A DNA stretch of 64,000 bases from Arthrobacter alpinus (GTDB taxonomy: Bacteria; Actinomycetota; Actinomycetes; Actinomycetales; Micrococcaceae), in NCBI RefSeq assembly GCF_001445575.1, contig NZ_CP013200.1, positions 2,604,001-2,668,000 on the forward strand. The letters run 5' to 3'. Within the stretch, counting starts at the first letter, position 1; each line of letters begins with the position of its first letter. A program made the translations under genes and the position numbers. Below the pieces are notes generated by a model. That model ran no database searches. It was given only the letters and a program-made list of their open reading frames with translations, and was not told where the DNA came from. Positions 45,022-54,366 of the stretch are shown one piece after another.

Positions 45022-45669
45022 TCAGGCGGACGGTGCGAACGCTGCCCGGCCCTGCACAGCCGAGGATCCCAAGTCGCCCTTGGGCACGGTGGTTCCTGAC
45101 GTGACGGCCTGCACCCAGTCGTTCGTGCTGGCAACTGTGGCAAAGTTGGAGTGCAGCAGGACCATCAGCGTCTCGTGCAACTCCTGCGCTCCGATCTGAC
45201 CCGCCTCATTCGCCAGGTGGACCGCGCCACTGGCATCGGAGAGCACTTCAACTCCGATGCCCAAGGGTTCGGCTGCCGCTGCGGTGGCCAAGTCACAGTT
45301 GTTGGTCATGTAACCGACCAAGGTGATGGCCTCGACATCGTTGGATCGCAGCCAGGCCTCGAAGTCAGTGTCGGCGAAGACGCTGGCGTAGCCCTTGATG
45401 ATGTGCTTCCACGAATCCTGGCGGCGGGCGGCGACCTCCGGGTGCAGCTTCCAGCCTTCGGAGCCCTCGGCGAACACCGGGGCTCCGGCCGGGTACTGGT
45501 GCTGCACTACAGCAACAAGCATCCCCTGAGCTTCGGCGAGATCGATGGCCTTGATGATGTTTGCCAGGGACTCGTTGCGATCGGGGTACTGGATCGCCAA
45601 TGGTCCTTCATCTGCAAAATAATCGTTTTGCGCGTCGATAATAACCAGAGCGCGGCGCAATTCAGCCAT
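45022..45669 (-). CDS. Isochorismatase-like cysteine hydrolase
   Basis: 215 aa from the ATG at 45669 (MAELRRALVIIDAQNDYF). The catalytic triad of the family is visible: Asp in IDAQNDYF, Lys in HIIKGYASVF and Cys in VGYMTNNCDLAT. Members hydrolyse nicotinamide, N-carbamoyl amines or isochorismate; the substrate is not determined. It is divergent from the GlxA-type regulator with 104 bp between starts, a common regulator-target pair. Confidence 0.9.
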   Translation of the reverse strand: MAELRRALVIIDAQNDYFADEGPLAIQYPDRNESLANIIKAIDLAEAQGMLVAVVQHQYPAGAPVFAEGSEGWKLHPEVAARRQDSWKHIIKGYASVFADTDFEAWLRSNDVEAITLVGYMTNNCDLATAAAAEPLGIGVEVLSDASGAVHLANEAGQIGAQELHETLMVLLHSNFATVASTNDWVQAVTSGTTVPKGDLGSSAVQGRAAFAPSA

Positions 45670-45773
45670 GGTGGGCTCCATTCGTTGTATTTGGTTGGTG
45701 ATTCCAGCATGTCATCGCTCTCTCCGATACAGTGAGTGGCGTATATGCACACTCTCGATGGAAATGGGCCAAG

Positions 45774-46721
45774 ATGAAGATTGCCATCCACGCCTTCGAC
45801 GGCATGACCATGTTCCACCTGGCGACTCCGCTACTTGTCTTCGGCGAAGTGGCGCGGCTGGGTCTGGGCGACGACTGGGAGGCGAGGGTTTTTACCGAGG
45901 TCGGCCAGTCAGTGCGCAGTGCCGAAGGGTACGTGATTGGGGACGTCTTCGGGCCGGAGGTTGCCGATGATGCTGACCTTGTGGTTTTTCCATCGTGGTT
46001 GTCAGGGTTGCCTGATCCTTCCGACGCCCTGCTTCGACTGGTCCGAGATTCCCACGAGCGGGGAGCTATGATTGCCGGCCTGTGCCTTGGTGCGTATCCG
46101 GTGGCGTGTAGCGGTGTCCTTGATGGACGCACGGCGGTGACGCACTGGGGTGCAGCCCAAGCCGTGGCGGTCAAGGTCCAGGCCGTGAATTTTGGCGACT
46201 CCGCGCTCTATGTCGACCACGGTGATGTACTCACCTCGGCAGGCACTGCTTCTGCGTTGGATGCTTGCCTGCACATTGTGCGAACGCGTCTGGGTTCGGT
46301 GGCCGCGGCGGCCGTGGCGCGTCATATTGTCATCGCCCCGCATCGTGAAGGCGATCAGGCTCAGTACATTGCCCGGCCACTTCAGGACCCTGACCTTGAC
46401 GGTCCCTTGGGTAGGACAATTGAGTGGGCGCTGGCGAACCTAGACCAGGACCTTGAGGTCGAGGGTTTGGCGGCCCACGCCACCATGAGCAAGCGGAATT
46501 TTACCCGCAGGTTCAAGGAAGTCACGGGGCTCTCCCCGGCGCGGTGGGTACTGGGTCGTCGCCTCGACGATGCCCGGCAGCTGTTGGAAACCACGAGCTG
46601 GAGTATCGCCCGCATTGCGGAATCGTGCGGTTTTGGCAGCCCGGTGACCTTTCGACAGAACTTCGTCGCAGCCTACGCCACGACCCCGACCTCGTATCGG
46701 ACCCGCTTCACCAGTCGCTAG
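45774..46721 (+). CDS. GlxA family transcriptional regulator (DJ-1/PfpI plus AraC HTH)
   Basis: 315 aa from the ATG at 45774 (MKIAIHAFDGMTMFHLATPL). The N-terminal two thirds are a DJ-1/PfpI amidase-like sensor domain (GAMIAGLCLGAYPVACSGVLDGRTAVTHW, with the nucleophile-elbow Cys). The C-terminal third is a double AraC helix-turn-helix (VEGLAAHATMSKRNFTRRFKEVTGLSPARWVLGRRLDDARQLLETTSWSIARIAESCGFGSPVTFRQNF). It probably controls the divergent cysteine hydrolase gene. Confidence 0.92.
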   Translation: MKIAIHAFDGMTMFHLATPLLVFGEVARLGLGDDWEARVFTEVGQSVRSAEGYVIGDVFGPEVADDADLVVFPSWLSGLPDPSDALLRLVRDSHERGAMIAGLCLGAYPVACSGVLDGRTAVTHWGAAQAVAVKVQAVNFGDSALYVDHGDVLTSAGTASALDACLHIVRTRLGSVAAAAVARHIVIAPHREGDQAQYIARPLQDPDLDGPLGRTIEWALANLDQDLEVEGLAAHATMSKRNFTRRFKEVTGLSPARWVLGRRLDDARQLLETTSWSIARIAESCGFGSPVTFRQNFVAAYATTPTSYRTRFTSR

Positions 46722-46771
46722 CTTTTGGTTTCCGCCAGGCCCATTCAGGAATGGCTATGGAACCGCTCCGG

Positions 46772-47362
46772 TCAACCGGCGGGAGACTTCTCTTGCTTGC
46801 GGGCATAGGCGCGATTGGCCCGTTGTCTGGCGCCGCAGCGTTCTGAGCACCACTGGCGCCTTGCGTGGGTTCGAACCATGAACCGATCACACGGTGCGGC
46901 TGCGCAGCGTGCGATGCGGTGTGCATCCGCACCGGTCAACAAGGCGGCGGCATCTTCGGCGATGTGAGCCATTGCGTGATTGACGAGCTGGCTTGTTGGG
47001 TGGTTCGCAACCCGCAACAACCCTTTGTCGGGGTCGTATTGCAGTAACGCGGCGCTGGGCACTGCCGTCAGGGCACGGTTAATGCCGCTCAGTGGCTCGG
47101 CATTCGGCGCGACGCCTTCGGTGTGCGACTCAAGCACCCTCCGGAGGTTCTCTCTGAGGTCCGTGAGCTGGAGTTGGCAATAGGCCAGCAGTCCGGTGTC
47201 AACGGGCGCGAGGTCGTGCATGATGAGCCATGCGGTGGCATCTTCCGGGGTGTTGAGCTCATCGACGCGTTGCCCGCCCGGGAGCGTGACGATGCTATTG
47301 GCCAACGCCAGGCACGGATGCCCGACGGTGCCTGGGGCGGGAGGCAGTGGGACCTTTGTCAT
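46772..47362 (-). CDS. ABATE/CGNR zinc-finger transcriptional regulator
   Basis: 196 aa from the ATG at 47362 (MTKVPLPPAPGTVGHPCLALANSIV). The N-terminal ABATE-type domain is followed by the C-terminal CGNR zinc finger (CAAAPCDRFMVRTHARRQWCSERCGARQRANRAY) with four Cys. It is divergent from the LLM oxidoreductase; the shared 96-bp promoter region contains three CGTGATAA half-sites. Confidence 0.88.
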   Translation of the reverse strand: MTKVPLPPAPGTVGHPCLALANSIVTLPGGQRVDELNTPEDATAWLIMHDLAPVDTGLLAYCQLQLTDLRENLRRVLESHTEGVAPNAEPLSGINRALTAVPSAALLQYDPDKGLLRVANHPTSQLVNHAMAHIAEDAAALLTGADAHRIARCAAAPCDRFMVRTHARRQWCSERCGARQRANRAYARKQEKSPAG

Positions 47363-47390
47363 AATACTCACGGTATCAGTTGCACTTTGG

Positions 47391-47447
47391 CGTGATAAGA
47401 ACCTACAGTGGATTATCACGTCAAAAAATACATTATCCCGTGATAAG
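47391..47447. promoter_or_regulatory. Three CGTGATAA half-sites in the divergent promoter region
   Basis: CGTGATAAG (47391-47399), its reverse complement form TTATCACG (47413-47420) and CGTGATAAG again (47439-47447) lie between the CGNR regulator and the LLM gene. The first two form one inverted pair and the last two a second, convergent pair. This is a likely operator for the CGNR regulator. Confidence 0.6.
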
Positions 47448-47458
47448 TGAGGTAGTTC

Positions 47459-48526
47459 ATGAGCAAGCTAAGCCTTTCCGGCACCGCCCCCTTCGTTCTG
47501 TCGGTACTCGACAATTCATTCACCGGAGTTGGCCACTCTGTGGGGGAAACTTTCGAGGAGATGATTGCACTCGCGCAGCTGGCCGACCGGCGCGGTTTCC
47601 AGCGATTCTGGATGTCCGAACATCATGCGATGCCTGGTGCCGCCACTCCCTCCCCGCAGCTTATGGTGGCTCGGCTCATCGGCGAGACCGAGCGCATTAG
47701 GCTCGGGGCGGGCGGGATCATGCTGCCCAACCACGTGCCTCTGGTGGTTGCCGAGCAGTTCGGCATGCTCGACGCGCTGGCCCCGGGACGGATCGATCTC
47801 GGTCTGGGGCGTGCTCCAGGCACTGACGGAGCAACCGCCGCGGCCCTGCGACGTCACCACGCGGGGAACGATGAATTTCCTGAGCAAATCGCAGAACTGG
47901 TGGGATTCCTGGAAAATGACTTCCCGCAAAATCACCCCTACAAGGAGGTGCCGGCAGTGCCGGGGCCGTGGCAGGCAGAGCAGAACCGGGTCCCACGGTC
48001 GGAGACGAGCGCTGATATCTGGATTCTGGGGTCATCGACCTACTCCGCGCAAGTCGCCGCCCGGCTCGGTAGGCCGTATGCCTTCGCTCTGCAGTTTGGC
48101 AGTGCCGACGTCTTGAATGCCATGCGGATCTACCGCGAGAACTTCCGCCCGTCACGGTTCCTCGCGGAGCCATACAGCCTGGTCAGCGTTGGGGCGGTTG
48201 CTGATGAGGATCCCGCCGAGGCACGGCGCCAGTCGGCTTCCACCGCCATGGCCATGCTGAGAATGTTCCAGCGCAGGTCCTTCTCACTGCTTCCTCCCGA
48301 GCAAGTCGAAGCCTTCCAGGGCTCCGCCCAGGAGCGATCGGTCATTGAGGAATACACCGATCGGGCACTTCATGGAACCGCCGCCGAGGTGGCGGAAGGC
48401 TTGGAGGAGCTTCACGGACAAACCGGTGTCGACGAGGTGATGCTGGTCGTTCAGGGATATTCGCGCAGTGCCCAAGCGCGCACAGTGGAACTCATCGCAG
48501 ACCACTACGGCATGCCCACCAACTAA
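47459..48526 (+). CDS. LLM class flavin-dependent oxidoreductase
   Basis: 355 aa luciferase-like monooxygenase. Family marks: FVLSVLDNSFTGVGHSVGETFEEMIALAQLADRRGFQRFWMSEHHAMPGAATPSPQLMVARL, IRLGAGGIMLPNHVPLVVAEQFGMLDALAPGRIDLGLGRAPGTD and DIWILGSSTYSAQVAARLGRPYAFALQF. It should use FMNH2 supplied by a reductase encoded elsewhere. It fits the YhbW/MsnO8 subgroup. It is the last gene of module 2. Confidence 0.92.
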   Translation: MSKLSLSGTAPFVLSVLDNSFTGVGHSVGETFEEMIALAQLADRRGFQRFWMSEHHAMPGAATPSPQLMVARLIGETERIRLGAGGIMLPNHVPLVVAEQFGMLDALAPGRIDLGLGRAPGTDGATAAALRRHHAGNDEFPEQIAELVGFLENDFPQNHPYKEVPAVPGPWQAEQNRVPRSETSADIWILGSSTYSAQVAARLGRPYAFALQFGSADVLNAMRIYRENFRPSRFLAEPYSLVSVGAVADEDPAEARRQSASTAMAMLRMFQRRSFSLLPPEQVEAFQGSAQERSVIEEYTDRALHGTAAEVAEGLEELHGQTGVDEVMLVVQGYSRSAQARTVELIADHYGMPTN

Positions 48527-48924
48527 GGCCTAGATTCACCGGAATTGATGTTGAAGGACAACGGTTACGTCACTCCGCGGGACTTCACCAATTCGACCAA
48601 GTTCAGCCTCAAGAAGCAAAAGATTCTTGAGGCATGCGACCGAGTTGTCATCCCGCGATCGCCTGTGTTGAAGTGGAGCGGTGTTCGGTCACCCTAAAGT
48701 CATCGCGCCGAAAACCTCTCAATAGCTTGCTACTGAGAGGCTGTTGAGCTGCGGCGATGAAAGTCCGGCAGGAAAGGGCATGCTGTCGCCAGTCATTGGG
48801 CTGCCGGCTGGAGGCATGATCGCCGAATTACGTGAGCTGGAAGGTAGATGATGCCGGGCCAGAAAGCACATGTTACTACAGATGGTTCCTTGCTCACCGA
48901 AGTTGCCCAGTGCCGGGAGTACGG
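48527..48924. other. Short coding remnant before unit C
   Basis: On the plus strand near 48545-48660 a peptide LKDNGYVTPRDFTNSTKFSLKKQKILEACDRVVIPRS can be read. It has protein-like composition but no start and no family; it may be a gene remnant. The rest holds nothing that I can name. Confidence 0.35.
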
Positions 48925-49336
48925 CGATCGAAGGCCCTATTGTTGACCGCAACTGCCCGGCCGCGTTCGGGAAAGTGAGAATCGTGGAATCTAGCTTTTT
49001 TTTGCGACTGCATGTTGAAAATGATGAGCGACATGTGCTGAAAATGATGACCAGAAACTCAGGAAAAGTCTCTTAAATTAGATGAGTAAAAGATGAGTTG
49101 GGGCAATTTTAGCCCCCGAAGGTCTTGACTTTTGGGGCATAACCGCAGGCCAGGGCCATGTCGTGCCCCGGACTGGAAGCGAACCAGCGACCAAGAGAAT
49201 CTAACCATCTGGATTTTGCCAGTTGCCGTCGACTGCCAAAATCCGCGTGTTTCCGGGGTACTTCATAGTTTTCGAAGGTCGTGGCATGTCGTGCTCTGCC
49301 ATAGTTCTTGGTTGAAAAGGGGGAGTAAAAGGGGAG
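48925..49336. repeat. Att-like repeat unit C with diverged tRNA 3'-end fragment
   Basis: Same order: CGATCGAAGG (48925), boundary motif GATGAGTAAAAGATGAG (49081-49097), decayed hairpin, tRNA-like piece with more changes (49164-49198), then a right half shared with half unit E. It ends with GGGGGAGTAAAAGGGGAG (49319-49336). The left ~170 bases match unit A. Confidence 0.8.
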
Positions 49337-49623
49337 TGGTGCGGATTTGGGAGTCTCTAGGAGGCTCATGTGGAGTGCGAAGTCAGATGATAATAGGCTC
49401 ATCGATCGCCACATCCTGTGGCAGCAGAGCCACCGTCCGTACTCGCCATTTTACTCCGAGGGTGTGGGTCGTAGTTGTTGTGTATTGACTGCGGATTTTG
49501 GCTCAGGACAGGAGAATCAAGGGAGAGTGCGCTGGTGGGTCATCGGTGGTTCTTCTTTGACAAATAGCGACGTCAGTAATTATCTATTCAGGCGTTGTGG
49601 GACAGGGTTTTCTCGCAATCAAT

Positions 49624-50169
49624 TCACGGGTGCCATAGCGAAAGTGATTCCCAGCCTTCTCGGGCCCCTGTTGATCCAAGAGTCATCCCACTTTCCGTGG
49701 GAAACGACCGCAACGCCGTAGGTAGTATGCGGGGGTTCGCACCAAGCGTGAAAGAGGCCAGGTGCTGAATCAGGGTGAGCATCGCGAAGGTTGTGTCTTT
49801 TAGCGGTGCGATGAAATCCAGTGAGTCGCTGCGTCCTCGAGCGGGAAGCTTGGGAGTCAGTGAGTAATAGCGGTTGTAGAAGCGCCCGTGGTGTGCGCAG
49901 ACGTTGCGTGCGACGTTCAAGGCGCGCAACCACGATTTCAGTTGTGCAGCATTGAGCCCGAAATGCTGGGCCACTTCATCGCGCACGTTCAATGGGGCGA
50001 AGCTGAAAAGGTAGGAGAGGCCGCCCCAGTCGAGAACGTCAACGGCAACCCAGACGGGGATGACACTGTTGCGGTTATTCCGATGGTGAATGATGAACTC
50101 TTCACGTGAGTCTGCCACTTGGCGGTCAAGCTTGGCGAGCCATTTTGGATAATCCTGGGAGCGGTCGAT
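49624..50169 (-). pseudogene. Abi family (abortive infection, HEPN-type) protein, 3' part, cut by an IS
   Basis: C-terminal 179 codons of an Abi_2-type protein. The HEPN RNase-like motif is intact (ALNVARNVCAHHGRFYNRYY, Arg-x4-His), and the end REGWESLSLW is typical of the family. The gene is interrupted by the IS21-like element; its 5' part lies at 52803-53162. Removing the element and one target repeat joins LLSID to RSQDYPKWL in frame and gives a 299-aa protein. The six-base target repeat GTCGAT is at 50164-50169. Confidence 0.88.
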
Positions 50170-50365
50170 TGTTAGCGGCCATGAAAAACTGCCCATAGGC
50201 GGCCACGAAAGTGCCCACTGCTGGCCAGCAGAAATGCCCATTGGTGGCCATGAGATCTGCCCACTCTTTTTACTAGCCTCGTCGTGTTCTTAACGGCGGG
50301 AGCCCCTTCCTGGGGTTTGATGTCGGTGTCTAGTCGCACCAAACCACACCAGGAAGAGGCTCTGT

Positions 50366-51892
50366 ATGAAGTCTGACGGAGAAATCATGGAAATTCTTGA
50401 AGCGTACGATCTTACGAAGTCGTTTCGCGCCGCGGCAGTCCTCGCGGGTTGTTCGCACCACACCGTAGCCAAGCACGTCGCCGCCCGCACTGCCGGCAAG
50501 CCTTTGGCGGAACCAGTATCCAGGGAAAAGATCACTGATGAGTACCTGCCCAAGATCGAGGAACTCGTAGAAAAGACGCGTGGCCGGATCCGGGCTGATG
50601 TCGCCCACCAGAAACTGGTAGGCATGGGTTTCGAAGGGTCGGAGCGTTCCACCCGCCGCGCGATAGCCCAAGTCAAAGACGCGTGGAAGCTCGGCCGGGT
50701 ACGCGTGCACCGCCCCTGGATCACAGAACCTGGCGGCTGGCTACAGTACGATTTCGGCGACGGCCCCTCCATCGATGGTGTGAAGACGGTGTTGTTCGTG
50801 GCGTGGCTGGCCTGGTCACGATTCCGGATCGTCATCGCGCTACGGGACCGGACAGCACCATCTGTGTTCGCTGCTCTCGATCGCTGTTTCCGCATTATTG
50901 GCGGGGCTCCGGTTTATATCCTCACTGACAACGAGAAGACGGTAACTGTCTCCCACGTGGCCGGGGTACCGGTGAGAAACCTGCAAACCGTGGATTTCGC
51001 CCGCTACTACGGGGTGACCGTGTTGACGTGTCAGCCGGCGGATCCTGCTTCCAAGGGCGGGGTGGAGAACGCGGTAAAGGTCGCTAAGGCTGACATCGTG
51101 CCCAAGGACACGAACCTGCGCGAGGCGTATGGTTCCTTCGCTGAGGTGGAGGCCGCGTGTGAGGAGTTCATGGCCCACATCAATGCTCGTGAGCACCGCA
51201 GCACCAAGCGTAAACCGGCGTTGATGCTTGCTGAGGAGGTGTTGCGCCTGCATCGGGTTCCCGATGACGCCCACACGGTCTCTTTTGGATTAGCACGCAC
51301 CGTGCCACCGAACACGCCCATGGTCACGTTCAACAACGCCATGTATTCCGTGCCGTCCCACCTGTTGGGGCAGCGGGTGTTCGTTCGTTCCCACGGGGCT
51401 GGCCCGGATGAAAAGGTCGTCATCGTGCACCACGGCGTGAATGGCCCGGTGGAAGTCGCCCGCCACGGCAGTGCCAGACCAGGGAGCCCTGCAATCAATG
51501 ACGATCACTTTCCCGGGTATGTGGAAAGGATCCCGGGCGATTACACACCCAGGGCCCGTACCGGGGCCGAGGCGGAGTTCCTGGCCATCGGTGGTGGTGC
51601 CGTTACCTGGCTCAAGGAAGCAGCCGCGGTTGGCACTCAACGGATCAACGTGAAAATGGCTGAGGCTGTTTCTCTGGCGAAGATCGCCGGTGTCATTGAT
51701 GTTGACCGGGCCCTAGGGACTGCGGCGATTCATGGACGGTTCGCCCATGGAGATCTTTCCTCAATCCTGCAAGCAGGACGGGCCAACATCACCACCCACA
51801 CCGCGAACGAGGGCACCTCCCTGACTCAGGGCACCGGCGCTTGGGCCGCGATCACCACAACAACCGCCACCGTCAGTGAGGTAAAGCAGTGA
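50366..51892 (+). CDS. istA: IS21 family transposase IstA
   Basis: 508 aa. N-terminal helix-turn-helix (KSFRAAAVLAGCSHHTVAKHVAAR), then the DDE integrase core (GGWLQYDFGDGPSIDGVKTVLFVAWLAWSRFRIVIALRDRTAPSVFAALDRCFRIIGGAPVYILTDNEKT, and ASKGGVENAVKVAKADIVP with the catalytic Glu), then the beta-barrel C-terminal domain. Its stop overlaps the istB start in GTGA. Confidence 0.95.
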   Translation: MKSDGEIMEILEAYDLTKSFRAAAVLAGCSHHTVAKHVAARTAGKPLAEPVSREKITDEYLPKIEELVEKTRGRIRADVAHQKLVGMGFEGSERSTRRAIAQVKDAWKLGRVRVHRPWITEPGGWLQYDFGDGPSIDGVKTVLFVAWLAWSRFRIVIALRDRTAPSVFAALDRCFRIIGGAPVYILTDNEKTVTVSHVAGVPVRNLQTVDFARYYGVTVLTCQPADPASKGGVENAVKVAKADIVPKDTNLREAYGSFAEVEAACEEFMAHINAREHRSTKRKPALMLAEEVLRLHRVPDDAHTVSFGLARTVPPNTPMVTFNNAMYSVPSHLLGQRVFVRSHGAGPDEKVVIVHHGVNGPVEVARHGSARPGSPAINDDHFPGYVERIPGDYTPRARTGAEAEFLAIGGGAVTWLKEAAAVGTQRINVKMAEAVSLAKIAGVIDVDRALGTAAIHGRFAHGDLSSILQAGRANITTHTANEGTSLTQGTGAWAAITTTTATVSEVKQ

Positions 51893-52668
51893 ACCCGATC
51901 AACACCACCGCCCCGGCACTGCCACAGGACCTCGAGGCGATGATGCGTTCCTTGAAGATGCCCCACGCCCGCACCTTGGCGCCGGAACTCATCGCTACCG
52001 CCCGTGCCCAGCGCTGGGAACCAGTAGAGGTCATCAAAGCCCTCTTTGCCGAGGAAATCCGTGGCAGGGCCGCCTCGATGCTCGCCACCCGGCGCAAGGC
52101 GGCCGGGTTCCCGACCGGGAAAACTTTCGATGTGTGGGACCCGGCCGCTTCCTCGATCCCGGCCCCGACTCAGCAAGCCCTGCGGACTCTGGAATGGATT
52201 AGGCGTGGGGAAAACCTTGTCGTTTGCGGGCCCTCCGGTACCGGGAAAACGTTCTTCCTCGAGGCCCTGGGCCAGCAAGCCGTCGAAGAAGGTTTACGTG
52301 TGGTGTGGTTCCGGCTCGAGGACCTCGGTCAGCTCATCCGCGCCCACCGCACCGATGACAGTGTCACTAGAGCTATCACCCGGGTGCTGCGCGCTGATTT
52401 GGTGGTGGTTGACGATATTGGTTTGTTGCCCGTGGGTACTGATGCTTCCGAGGGACTTTACCGGGTCGTGGATGCCGCCTACGAGAAACGCTCCATCGCG
52501 ATCTCTTCCAATCTGCACCCGGCCGGCTTCGACGAGCTCATGCCTAAAACCCTGGCGACAGCGACAGTTGACCGGCTCCTGCACCATGCCCATGTCTGCC
52601 AGACCAGTGGTGACTCCGTCAGGCTCACCCAAGCCCTGGCGGGGAAGGGAGTAACGAAACTGAGCTAA
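51889..52668 (+). CDS. istB: IS21 family ATP-binding helper protein IstB
   Basis: 259 aa AAA+ ATPase of the DnaC/IstB group that assists IstA in target choice. Walker A is CGPSGTGKTFFLEAL, Walker B LVVVDDIGLL, with the sensor region SIAISSNLHPAGFDELMP. The start is GTG overlapping the istA stop by four bases. Confidence 0.95.
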   Translation: MNPINTTAPALPQDLEAMMRSLKMPHARTLAPELIATARAQRWEPVEVIKALFAEEIRGRAASMLATRRKAAGFPTGKTFDVWDPAASSIPAPTQQALRTLEWIRRGENLVVCGPSGTGKTFFLEALGQQAVEEGLRVVWFRLEDLGQLIRAHRTDDSVTRAITRVLRADLVVVDDIGLLPVGTDASEGLYRVVDAAYEKRSIAISSNLHPAGFDELMPKTLATATVDRLLHHAHVCQTSGDSVRLTQALAGKGVTKLS

Positions 52669-52802
52669 AACACTGGATCGGAATGGCCAACCACAAATCT
52701 AAAGTTGTGGGCAGATCTCATGGCCATATCCGGGCACTTTTGCTGGCCACCAGCGGGCAGAAAACCTGACCGCTGGTGGGCAGAAACTCATGGCCCTTGA
52801 CA

Positions 52803-53162
52803 GTCGATCGAGAGGAGTTCCTGCTTGCGATGAATCAACGGGTCAACAGCGCCTAGTGAATACCCCATCAAGGCGCGAAGATAAGTTTCCACGTGCTGTA
52901 GTACCGCAAAGGTGGATGAGCGGATCCGGTTGTCGAACTCCCACAGCGCCTGAACCTGGACTAGCGACGTTCCCGGGCGAAAGTGACCGGTTCGGGAGCC
53001 GTCGGGTGCCTTCACCCGAAATGAATACGAATAGCCGCTGAGCGTGTAGTAGCCGGCTCGCTGCAGAAGTGCCATTCCTGACGCATCGTCGGCGATGTGA
53101 ATGCCTCGCCGCCTGAGGATGTCCAGTTGTTCAAAATAGGTTACGTGCGGTTTCGGATCCAT
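52803..53162 (-). pseudogene. Abi family protein, 5' part, cut by an IS
   Basis: First 120 codons of the Abi_2-type gene: KPHVTYFEQLDILRRRGIHIADDASGMALLQRAGYYTLSGYSYSFRV (the conserved GYYxLSGYxxxF) and LVQVQALWEFDNRIRSSTFAVLQHVETYLRALMGYSLGA. It runs into IS21 sequence after LLSID. The start ATG at 53162 has no strong alternative. See the 3' part at 49624-50169. Confidence 0.88.
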
Positions 53163-53193
53163 CCAATTACCCTCATCGGCGGTGAAAAGTAAA

Positions 53194-53227
53194 GACCGGC
53201 CCTGGACCCCTAGGGGCGGAACCGGTC
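53194..53227. terminator. Interrupted palindrome between abi and the BNR lipoprotein gene
   Basis: GACCGG...CCCC-TA-GGGG...CCGGTC forms a stem with an internal bulge. It lies 160 bases after the stop of the leftward lipoprotein gene and just upstream of abi. Likely a terminator; the CCCCTAGGGG core also resembles the nearby copper operator but lacks the TA arms. Confidence 0.5.
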
Positions 53228-53388
53228 ATGTTGACACTAATTTATCACAGTTGGCGCCTCGAACAGTAGGAAACGTGATCCGCCCGTTTGTTGCCCGATC
53301 TGGCTAATGCATTTGTGAAAGATACTTTTGGGTCACTCGTCGCCGGCAGCGCCCTCGCGGGTGCTGCGAAGGTGAGGAATTGGTCAAT

Positions 53389-54285
53389 CTAGGTGGCGGA
53401 GGGGCGGAAGGTTGCGCCGCCGTCGGTGGAGACTTGGATGCCTGTGGTCGTGGCTGCCCAGATCGTTAGCTCGCCCGTGTCGCTTTCAATGGCGGTGAGG
53501 GCTTCAATCTGTCCATTGATCTGCCCCGCGATGGTCCATGTCAGTCCGGTGTCGGGGGAGATGAAAACGCTGCCGTCCGGGGCGATGCCGACGGCGTCAG
53601 TGGGGGCCGTGCCGGCGGATCTGACCATGGCTGCATATTGGATGATCGGGCTTTTCGGAACCGTTTGCCAGGTTGTTCCGCTATCGGTGGAGCGCTGGAC
53701 CCCTTTCTCGGTCGTGGCCAGCACGACCGTTGAGGCCGGGCTGCCGGCCAGGACAGCTGGGACAAACGTTGCCGTTGAGGTGGTCCAGGTCTTCCCGTCG
53801 GTGCTGGTGCGCAGTTGACCGTCGAAGGCCACAATTGTGTGGCCGCTGACGGTGAGTGCGTGGAAGTCGGACTCGCCAGCCCTGGAGACCGACTCCCAGG
53901 TCTTTCCGGCATCGTCAGATCGTATGAGTCCGACAGGGTTCGGCAGCGGGGACCCGGGGCCGGGGTGGCCGGAAGCGTAGAAAACGTTTGATTCGGCTGT
54001 GTCCGTGAATCCCATCAGGTCAATGGTGGTGTCACTGATCTTGACGGCAGGATCACTGGTGGCGTCATACAAGCCATCGTGGGTGGCCAGCAGGATCCTC
54101 GAGGATTCCGGGTCGATGCTGATGCCGTGAACATGGCTCAGTGCCGAGGTCTGCGGGCTTGGCTCCGCAGCTGGGGACCCGGTGCTGGCGCATCCTGTCA
54201 GGAGCAGAGGGAGCGCCAACAATGAGACTGCGGCGGATCGGCGGGCACGAAAAAGGGAAGTGCGGGGTTGCAAGGGGGACTCCAA
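53389..54285 (-). CDS. BNR-repeat lipoprotein (F510_1955 family glycosylhydrolase type)
   Basis: 298 aa. Signal and lipobox (VSLLALPLLLTGC), then a sialidase-like propeller with Asp-box type repeats (SDDAGKTWESV, STDGKTWTTS, STDSGTTWQTV, SPDTGLTWTIA, STDGGATF). HVHGISIDPE near the N-terminus is characteristic of the F510_1955 group, often found in copper-resistance islands beside DUF305 genes, as here. Real glycosidase activity is unproven. Confidence 0.85.
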   Translation of the reverse strand: MESPLQPRTSLFRARRSAAVSLLALPLLLTGCASTGSPAAEPSPQTSALSHVHGISIDPESSRILLATHDGLYDATSDPAVKISDTTIDLMGFTDTAESNVFYASGHPGPGSPLPNPVGLIRSDDAGKTWESVSRAGESDFHALTVSGHTIVAFDGQLRTSTDGKTWTTSTATFVPAVLAGSPASTVVLATTEKGVQRSTDSGTTWQTVPKSPIIQYAAMVRSAGTAPTDAVGIAPDGSVFISPDTGLTWTIAGQINGQIEALTAIESDTGELTIWAATTTGIQVSTDGGATFRPSAT

Positions 54286-54311
54286 AGAAGACGGGGGAAG
54301 AAGGGATGGCC

Positions 54312-54345
54312 GGTGGTGGATCCGAAGATTTTCAGATCCACCACC
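54312..54345. terminator. Hairpin after the DUF305 gene
   Basis: Perfect 11-bp inverted repeat GGTGGTGGATC/GATCCACCACC with a 12-base loop, 22 bases after the stop of the leftward DUF305 gene. Confidence 0.75.
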
Positions 54346-54366
54346 AAAATAAGTACTGAGCCGGAC

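Larger units (their letters stand above)
50170..52802 (+). mobile_element. IS21-family insertion sequence, complete (2633 bp)
   Basis: The element has related ends starting TGT: left end TGTTAGCGGCCATGAAAAAC, right end (read inward) TGTCAAGGGCCATGAGTTTC, each continuing CTGCCC. Several further copies of a GGCCA-n-CTGCCCA repeat lie near each end, as in IS21 elements. It encodes istA and istB and is flanked by the direct repeat GTCGAT (50164-50169 and 52803-52808). It looks recent and probably active. Confidence 0.93.
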
